DNA from: Aerococcaceae bacterium DSM 111176
GTDB lineage: Bacteria; Bacillota; Bacilli; Lactobacillales; Aerococcaceae
Reading direction: 5' to 3'
Assembly: GCA_015863215.1 (NCBI GenBank)
Contig: JACBXN010000015.1
Location: 1-39,935, forward strand
Length of the DNA: 39,935 nucleotides
Position 1 is the stretch's first letter. Every line of letters begins with the position of its first letter. Positions 33,863-39,935 of this stretch are shown in pieces. Under the pieces are notes generated by a model. That model was not told the DNA's origin. It made no database searches and saw only the letters and a list, made by a program, of their open reading frames with translations. The translations under genes and the position numbers were made by a program.

Positions 33863-35251
33863 CTAACCTAAGTGAATCTGCGCATCGGCATATTTCACTT
33901 TACGTTCTTTTTTCTGCAATAGGCCGATTACCAATGTGATTGGGCCGACACGGCCCGCAAGCATTAAGATAACGAGGATAATCTTCCCAAAAGGATTTAA
34001 TAAATCGGTTGTATTCAGTGAAATTCCGGATGTACCCAGCGCGTTGACAGTCTCGAACATGAGGTCGAGGGCGGGGATGGTCGGGTGCGTCAGCAACAAG
34101 AGGCCGAAGCCCGTCGCGAGCATGATCACAAAGAAAAGCGAAATCAGAATCGCCTTCCGGACAATGGCCTGAGGAATCGTGCGCTTATATACAACGACAT
34201 CCGTCCAACCATTCAGCTCCGAGCGAATAACGAGATATAAAATCGCCACAGATGTAACCTTAATCCCACCCGCAGTTCCACCCGGGGCACCACCGATAAT
34301 CGTTAAAGTCATCAAAATAAACTTCGTAATGGGCTGCAAATCTTGATAGAAAATCGACGTATAACCCGCCGTCCGACTATTCACCGACAGGAAAAAACTA
34401 TTGAGAAACTGGTCGCCAGCACTCATATCAATCATCGATTCCGGATTATTCACCTCGATTAAAAACATCATCATCGTCCCAGAAACAAGAAGAATCGCCG
34501 TCGTCTTCAACACAATCTTCGTGTGAACACTCAAATGTTGCGTCGCCAGCTTCAGACTACGCGGTTTACTGGTAAGGTATTCCATCACGCGTTCTTTCAC
34601 CTCGAACCAGACGATAAACCCAATCCCGCCAAGGATGACGAGTGCGCTAGTGGTCAAAAGAACGAGGGGATTGCTGTTGAAAGGCTCTAAACTTCCGGGG
34701 CCGAGATTATTGAAACCAGAGTTATTAAAGGCCGAGACGGCCAGGAAGAAGGAGTTGAATATACCTTCAAAAAAACCATAGCGCGGAATAAAGTCAATCA
34801 TTAAAATGGCACTACCTATCAATTCCGAAACAATCGAGAACTGGTAAATGGACAGCAAGAAAGAAGAGAAATTCTCATTGGTATCCCTTGAGAAAACCTC
34901 CTGCAACATATATTGATTTTTTAGAGAAATGCGTTGATTCATTGTATAAAGACCAAAGTTAATAAAAGTCACCACCCCAAGTCCTCCGACTTGAATGAGG
35001 ATGAGACAAATGATTTGACCGAAAATATTATAAGTCGGTCCAATAGGCAAAGCACCCATTCCCGATACACTAACCAGCGAAACACTCGTTAGAAAATGGT
35101 CAAAGTAGGAATGTGCTCCCGGATCCCGTTGAAAGAAGGGCATCCAAAGCAGTAAGCTTCCAATTAAAGCGAGTATGACGAAACTCATCGAAAATTGAAA
35201 AGCGGTTGATATTTTTGGGGACTTGACTCTTGTCGTCAAAAAGTTTCGCAT
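33863..35251 (-). CDS. ktrB: KtrB-type K+ transporter subunit (TrkH family)
   Basis: A 462-aa membrane channel with four M1-P-M2 repeats. The pore loops can be read as [29 protein letters not shown] and LGTSGISLN, each with the conserved selectivity-filter glycine. It forms the K+ pathway regulated by the adjacent KtrA. The ATG at 35251 follows AAGGAAGGG at normal spacing; longer in-frame starts up to 35314 have no site. Many codons end in C, unlike the neighbouring rlmH. It is divergent from rlmH with 86 bp between them. Confidence 0.92.
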   Translation of the reverse strand: MRNFLTTRVKSPKISTAFQFSMSFVILALIGSLLLWMPFFQRDPGAHSYFDHFLTSVSLVSVSGMGALPIGPTYNIFGQIICLILIQVGGLGVVTFINFGLYTMNQRISLKNQYMLQEVFSRDTNENFSSFLLSIYQFSIVSELIGSAILMIDFIPRYGFFEGIFNSFFLAVSAFNNSGFNNLGPGSLEPFNSNPLVLLTTSALVILGGIGFIVWFEVKERVMEYLTSKPRSLKLATQHLSVHTKIVLKTTAILLVSGTMMMFLIEVNNPESMIDMSAGDQFLNSFFLSVNSRTAGYTSIFYQDLQPITKFILMTLTIIGGAPGGTAGGIKVTSVAILYLVIRSELNGWTDVVVYKRTIPQAIVRKAILISLFFVIMLATGFGLLLLTHPTIPALDLMFETVNALGTSGISLNTTDLLNPFGKIILVILMLAGRVGPITLVIGLLQKKERKVKYADAQIHLG

Positions 35252-35337
35252 GTCATCCCTTCCTTTCATTTTATCTATTTTATCATACAAAATTTTTAAT
35301 AATAGTGCTAACATATAAGATGAAAAGAGGGGATAAA

Positions 35338-35817
35338 ATGAATATTGAAATCATTAGTGTCGGCAAGTTAAAAGAAAAATATTTAAAACAAGGTATCCAA
35401 GAATACCTCAAACGCCTGCAATCTTATGCGAAAGTGAAAGTCATCGAAGTTTCGGACGAACCAACTTCAGAAAATATGTCGGACCATGAAATTGCCCTCC
35501 ATTTAGAAAAAGAAGGCGAACGCATCAAGAATCATTTAACGCCTGACCGTAAAGTCATCGTTATGGCCATTGAAGGAAAAATTGTCTCAAGTGAAGAGTT
35601 AGCAGCAAAGTTAAATCAATATGCGACTTATGGAGATAGTAAAGTCACTTTTATTATTGGAGGGTCACTTGGTGTGAGTGATGAGATTAAAAAGAATGCC
35701 GATATGTTAATGAGCTTTGGACGCATTACATTACCACACCAGTTGATGCGCTTAGTGTTGACGGAGCAAGTTTATCGGGCGTTTAGGATTAATGCGGGGC
35801 ATAGTTATCATAAATAG
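35338..35817 (+). CDS. rlmH: 23S rRNA pseudouridine-1915 N3-methyltransferase RlmH
   Basis: A 159-aa SPOUT-family methyltransferase of exactly the usual length. It methylates pseudouridine 1915 of 23S rRNA in the 70S ribosome using S-adenosylmethionine. The knot region has [13 protein letters not shown] (near 103-115) and the C-terminus reads [17 protein letters not shown], then the family-typical NAGHSYHK. The ATG at 35338 follows AGAGGGGA. In low-G+C bacteria rlmH is often close to the replication origin, though no dnaA boxes were noted here. Confidence 0.96.
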   Translation: MNIEIISVGKLKEKYLKQGIQEYLKRLQSYAKVKVIEVSDEPTSENMSDHEIALHLEKEGERIKNHLTPDRKVIVMAIEGKIVSSEELAAKLNQYATYGDSKVTFIIGGSLGVSDEIKKNADMLMSFGRITLPHQLMRLVLTEQVYRAFRINAGHSYHK

Positions 35818-35874
35818 ATAATTACATCTACATTCCTCGATAAAAGTGTTTCTCGAATGCCGTCCTTCCTGCTG

Positions 35875-36355
35875 AAAACATCGGGGAATCGGAAACCTGC
35901 TAGATATTCTTGTATCTTCCCCTTCTAAAACTGTCGGGGTTTCGCGAGGTTTAGCTGATAGGTATTGTTTTCCTCATAACATCAATAGATTGTCTTACTG
36001 CCCAATATAAAACTCAATTTCCCATGATAGTTATCAAAAAAAATAAAGCAGAGTGTTACAGGAGAATCTGTTAGCTCTGCTTTAGTATGTCCATGACAGA
36101 AGGTAATTAGTCTATAACTGAATGTCGTAATTCCTTCTAAAACCGTTGGATAATTTGGAAACTGCTAGATGTTCTTGTGTCTTATTCCTCTTAAAACATC
36201 GGGGGTTCAGTGAAGCAATTTAATAGTTATTATTTGGCTCATAATATATACACACCTTCTGACTGTGGGGTGAAAAGCTCAACATCCCCATAATACCTAT
36301 CAAAAAATAAAGCAGAGTGTACAGGGTTAACCTGTATACTCTGCTTTAATATGTA
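35875..36355. repeat. Direct duplication of about 220 bp, two copies
   Basis: Copy A (about 35875-36090) and copy B (about 36139-36355) are diverged direct repeats: CTGCTAGAT.TTCTTGT, a TCGGGG region, CATAA..., CCCAT/CCCCATAAT.C, TATCAAAAAA, then a strong hairpin. The hairpins (36045-36083 and 36309-36347) share outer stem AAAGCAGAG/CTCTGCTTT, while the inner stems differ and both still pair. No reading frame is kept across the copies. The stretch 35818-36438 has no gene that I can support. Confidence 0.65.
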
Positions 36356-36438
36356 ACAAAAAAACCAATTGGTCCCCAAGGAGTGCAGTTGCGCCACTAT
36401 AAAGATGTAAACGTTTTGTTTTATTGTTAATTAATTAA

Positions 36439-36749
36439 ACGGATTTTACTTTTGGCATACTTAAATTTGCTTTAGGGTTCATTGAGCGGTTTTTACGCGG
36501 ACATATCACTCCTTTACAAAGAGAGCGCTATCGCTATTTTCATGCCATAAATCAGACTTTGTATCTTTTATTACCCGCAGAACGACTAGGACATCATGAA
36601 TAACAGTTCGGTTGCATCGCAATTTTACTTTAATATAAATGGAATGGGAGTATTTGACTCGTCGTTTACAACTGCGTTATGAGAAACGAAAAACTGTGTA
36701 TGACTTACCTGATATTGGTTGGATGAAAGTAAATAGAACTGAGGAATAA
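36439..36749 (+). pseudogene. Decayed gene remnant of unknown family
   Basis: Two coding-like pieces follow each other. At 36439-36603 an open stretch without a start reads like protein (contains FIERFLRGHITPLQRERYRY and ends in ERLGHHE). At 36639-36749 an ATG opens 36 residues (WEYLTRRLQLRYEKRKTVYD). A good terminator at 36765-36805 follows, as if a real gene once ended here. Stops and a frame change separate the parts. The parent family is not recognised; a transposase or replication protein remnant is possible. Confidence 0.4.
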
Positions 36750-36764
36750 TTATGTAAAGAGACC

Positions 36765-36805
36765 TGTAAAGTACCAAAAAAAGTACTTTACATCTTTTTT
36801 GTTTG
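36765..36805 (+). terminator. Intrinsic terminator after the decayed gene
   Basis: TGTAAAGTAC/GTACTTTACA pair perfectly over 10 bp, then TCTTTTTTGTTTG. Confidence 0.85.
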
Positions 36806-36893
36806 TAATAATCATTATGCTAATCCGTTATTTGACATAAAATTCGTCATATTGTGCATTTATGCAACGAAAAGTGATATATTGGTAAAATAG

Positions 36894-36902
36894 TGCTATA
36901 AT
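36894..36902 (+). promoter_or_regulatory. Extended -10 promoter element
   Basis: TGC TATAAT at 36894-36902, about 115 bp before the zinc-ribbon gene. A matching -35 box is not clear, as expected for an extended -10 promoter. Confidence 0.5.
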
Positions 36903-37016
36903 AAAACAATGTAATATCCTGTAGATGGCGATTAAAGACTATTCGTGACAAAACAAATAAATTTAATTGGGCAATAAAACAGACGACAGTTGTAATACGG
37001 AGAAGGAGAAGATGGT

Positions 37017-38226
37017 ATGAATTTTTGTCCACAATGTGGGATTTCATTAAAAGATGTTCAAGATAATTGTCCTAATTGTAACCAAGTGATTAAGGAAATT
37101 CAGCTAGAACCGCTGCAAACTGCTGAAAATATCACAAAATCACCAGTTTTCGACTATACGAAAATTATAAAACTAATAAATTTCATGCAACATAATTTTT
37201 ATTTAAACTTTATATTCGGCATGCTTTTATTTACTTTTTTTTTCATTTTCACCCCAACTAGGGTGGTTACTGCTAATTTTAAGCCTGATACTAACTTATT
37301 GGTTTGCCAACTATAGAACAGACCAATCACTCGACTTGAATCAAAAGATAGAATCTTGGTTTGTCCATCAAGTCATGTTAGTACCAGAAAAGTTAGATGA
37401 ATTAGATGGCTACACCCAACAGTTCAGCGAAGAGACGCGACAGTTTTATCATTCGGTCAAAAATGAAGCTCAAACTCAAGTAGAAAACCTTAAAGAAACT
37501 TATCAGCAAAGTCCTTTTGGCGTTAATCAAACAAAAGAATCTTTAACAATGACTAATCAAGTAGTAGATGAACAAGACAAACTATTGACTATTCAAATGG
37601 CCAACGATACGGGCTCACTTCGTCGTAGACGTCGATTGCAATCTCAAGCTAGAGCGACTCAACGACTCAAAAATAAGGAAGTTGAATCGAGTGAAGTAAG
37701 CCATCGTTCTTTAACTAGCACAACCGAAAAGGCTTCACCTCTTTATTTCGTCATTTACCTCATTCTGATCGCATTCTCATTGTTTATCTATTACCGAGGA
37801 ATCAATGAGTATTCATTATTTGATTTCAATGCCTCGGTTTTGTGGAAATCCTACCAACAGACAACATTTACTATGGCAGAAGTAATTGAAGCCTTGGGCT
37901 ACGGAACATTATTTGATAGTTCTGGGCAATCAGAATTCTTAGAAACTATTTTTACAATCGTTGCTTACTACTTGCCTGTTGTGTTCGCTATTCTGAGTTT
38001 TTTACCCTCTAAAATTAGTGGCTTCGTACAATTTATGATAAGTATCACTATGGGTGGTAGTATGCTGTATTTAATCTATGCGGCCATGGATTCAAATTTA
38101 TTTATTCGTTACGGCAACGAATATGGATCATTTTCAACGGATTTAGGTTTAGGGAGTCAGATGATTTTGGGCACCATTATATTATTAATGGTGTGTTCCG
38201 TGTTTAAACTGTTCAAAGGGAAATAA
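37017..38226 (+). pseudogene. Zinc-ribbon membrane protein split by a +1 frameshift at T9
   Basis: The first frame (37017-37316) starts MNFCPQCG with Cys4, Cys7, Cys18 and Cys21 as a zinc ribbon and enters a membrane segment. It leaves frame at a run of nine T (about 37235-37243) and stops soon after. In the next frame the sequence continues sensibly (SFSPQLGWLLLILSLILTYW, then ANYRTDQSL) and reads on to 38226. One T fewer would give a single protein of about 400 aa: zinc ribbon, two membrane helices, a long soluble helical part, an Arg-rich RRRRR patch, then three or four more membrane helices. The ATG follows AGAAGGAG. It may be a real mutation, a phase switch, slippage decoding, or a sequencing error. 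Confidence 0.75.
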
Positions 38227-38281
38227 GTGATTGCACTAAAGGACGTATAAAACATTATTTGAACGAATAGAGGAGAAAAAT

Positions 38282-39814
38282 ATGAAATGTCATCATTGTC
38301 ATCAAACAATTGAGGTTAAAGCAAAATTTTGTCCTTTCTGTGGCGCAACTGTTGAACTTGAAAAGGCTGAAGCAATTTCAAGAAGTGGGACAAAGTCACA
38401 AGCAGGCAGGAAAAATAAAGGCATAATAAGCATAGTAGCCTTTGTTGTCCTGCTTGGTGGAGGATTCTGGGCTTGGCAATCAGATGCTTTACCTTTTCTG
38501 AGTTCTAACTTTAAAGCATCCAGTCAGATAGTTGCTTATCCTTATCAAGATGCATTTGGTTTAAATATATTAAATGACGATTTAGAAATCGTCGTTCAAG
38601 ACGTTGGTGCTGATGTAATGGGTTTTACTGGACCAGTAACTTATACTTCTCCTTTTAATGAACATGGTATCGCAGTTATTAGGGACCAAAATTATTTAAA
38701 TTGGTTAGTAAATCATCAAGGAGTCATTATTTCTCAGGGATATAATACTATGGATAGTAATCCATTTGGCGATTTAGGCATTGGATCAGGATATGATACG
38801 ACAAATTCAGCTAATGGTACGCATACAGCAAGTAATGTAGAATCATACTTTTTGATCGATAAAAACGGGGATATTATTTATGAAACTGACGGAGTTATTC
38901 TTCCATTTGAGGGAAATGATGTAACGATATTAAATAGTTTTAATAGATCTCAGAGTAATGGAACGGATAGTATAAAAAACGGCGTTATTACGGATTTAGG
39001 AGAGGTAATCATACCAGTCAAGTATCACCATTTAGTAGTAGTTGATGATCAACATTTTATTGCCAAAGAGTTTGAATACGATGATAATTATCGTTTAATT
39101 GATCGCTCTGGACAAGTAATAGCTGAAATTGAATCTGAAAATTATCCAACTATAACCCATACAAGTGAAGGCGCATTAATTAGTGCAACAAGCTATTGGG
39201 GAGATACGGCAGTTTATAACCTTGAAGGTGAGGTACTATTAAAAGTACCGTTTACTGCTTCTTTCTCTGCGACAGCAAATGGCAACTATATCTTTCCCCG
39301 TTATATTGAGGACGAAAATCAACAGTTTTTAGTATATACGAATGAAGGAGAGACACATTTTCAAGGAGATCAAATTAAAAAGTATAGTAGGATTAATGAT
39401 GACAATCGCCTAGCGTTCTCAGATTATAATGGTTTTGGTTATATTGACCTTGAAACACGAGAATTATTTCAGGTTCCTTTCGAAATGGAAGATTCAACCT
39501 TCTCGTTTATAGGTGAATCCAATGTTGGAATGATAAATAAACAGGGAGAGTTCATTTTCTTTAATAGTCTTTTAGAAGAAATAGTTTTGCCGGATACACA
39601 ATTAATCTCTCATTTTGTGAGCTTTGAGTTAGAAGATATTGTGTATATTTATAAGAAAAAAGGGTTTTATATTTTAAATAAAGAAGGAAATATTCTTTCG
39701 GAAGATGCGCTATATGCAGTTTCACAAGGAGACTCGGTTTACATTCAAGAAAATAACGGTAAAGCTTATTTAATGAATAAAGAAACCGGCAAAATTATTA
39801 AAGAAAAGAAATAG
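38282..39814 (+). CDS. Zinc-ribbon, membrane-anchored protein with WG-like repeats
   Basis: A 510-aa protein. Cys3, Cys6, Cys17 and Cys20 form an N-terminal zinc ribbon (CHHC..CPFC). A basic linker precedes one membrane helix at about residues 44-66, after which the bulk lies outside. The outer part is a string of beta-type units of the form 'FNEHGIAVIRDQNY..LVNHQGVIIS', with repeated DKNGD/NKEGN turns, much like WG-repeat or beta-propeller proteins. The ATG follows GAGGAGAAA. It lies 55 bp after the frameshifted zinc-ribbon gene and shares its design, so the two probably work together. The function is not known. Confidence 0.75.
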   Translation: MKCHHCHQTIEVKAKFCPFCGATVELEKAEAISRSGTKSQAGRKNKGIISIVAFVVLLGGGFWAWQSDALPFLSSNFKASSQIVAYPYQDAFGLNILNDDLEIVVQDVGADVMGFTGPVTYTSPFNEHGIAVIRDQNYLNWLVNHQGVIISQGYNTMDSNPFGDLGIGSGYDTTNSANGTHTASNVESYFLIDKNGDIIYETDGVILPFEGNDVTILNSFNRSQSNGTDSIKNGVITDLGEVIIPVKYHHLVVVDDQHFIAKEFEYDDNYRLIDRSGQVIAEIESENYPTITHTSEGALISATSYWGDTAVYNLEGEVLLKVPFTASFSATANGNYIFPRYIEDENQQFLVYTNEGETHFQGDQIKKYSRINDDNRLAFSDYNGFGYIDLETRELFQVPFEMEDSTFSFIGESNVGMINKQGEFIFFNSLLEEIVLPDTQLISHFVSFELEDIVYIYKKKGFYILNKEGNILSEDALYAVSQGDSVYIQENNGKAYLMNKETGKIIKEKK

Positions 39815-39935
39815 CCAGCTATAAAGATGTCAAGAAATAATTGATATATTTAGATGAATTGGCTTGAGAACTTTTGGAGGGGGATGTTAATTTAGGGCAT
39901 CACAAATAAGCTTATAATAAAGCGTAAAAAAATTA

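Noticed and set aside
36364-36373. ACCAATTGGT palindrome as an operator
   Set aside because: A 10-bp AT-rich palindrome can arise by chance in this composition, and no promoter or intact gene is next to it.

Overview
The window reads as low-to-moderate G+C Firmicute DNA. AGGAGG-type ribosome binding sites, intrinsic terminators, CcpA-type cre sites, an M-box leader, KtrAB, and an HtrA gene close to RlmH all point to Lactobacillales. An Aerococcaceae- or Carnobacteriaceae-like genome is my best guess. That placement is inference from gene content and style, not from a marker gene.

Left part (1-6450): the edge of a probable insertion sequence with a 22-bp-arm palindrome, a 48-residue membrane peptide, a self-inhibited Fic protein, a purine permease (AzgA/PbuG type), a PPP-family phosphatase and the transcription accessory protein Tex. 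Centre-left (6797-19996): an unusual short-chain acyl-CoA block. Thiolase, 3-hydroxyacyl-CoA dehydrogenase, crotonase and a glutaryl-CoA-dehydrogenase-like acyl-CoA dehydrogenase form one operon. An OFA-type transporter, a metallo-beta-lactamase-fold hydrolase and a LysR regulator follow. Next come an atypical acyl-CoA dehydrogenase paralogue with a CoA-transferase, and then a YhdH-type reductase with a MaoC-type hydratase. Cre-like sites lie before three of these units, so catabolite repression is likely. No etfAB is present here.

Centre-right (21130-35817): tRNA-Leu(GAG), an FAD/NAD(P)-binding protein overlapping a secreted protein gene, a TipAS-type MerR regulator with its own 19-bp-spacer promoter, an M-box-controlled P-type Mg2+ ATPase, membrane-anchored HtrA, a NERD nuclease-like protein with a zinc ribbon, KtrA/KtrB and RlmH. 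Right end (35818-39935): a duplicated ~220-bp segment, a decayed gene, and two zinc-ribbon membrane proteins, the first split by a frameshift at a run of nine T.

The most unusual content is between the genes. (1) Several unrelated families of intergenic tandem repeats share a unit of 51 or 52 bp (about five helical turns), with a 41-bp family as well (about four turns). (2) A 280-400 bp element with terminal inverted repeats occurs three times around the acyl-CoA operons, and its stems are kept while their sequences change. (3) A small set of hairpins with fixed stems and variable 4-nt loops recurs after genes in clusters. Two long copies of a combined module (hairpins, then 51-bp arrays) flank the mgtA gene. 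I see no protein-coding explanation for any of these.
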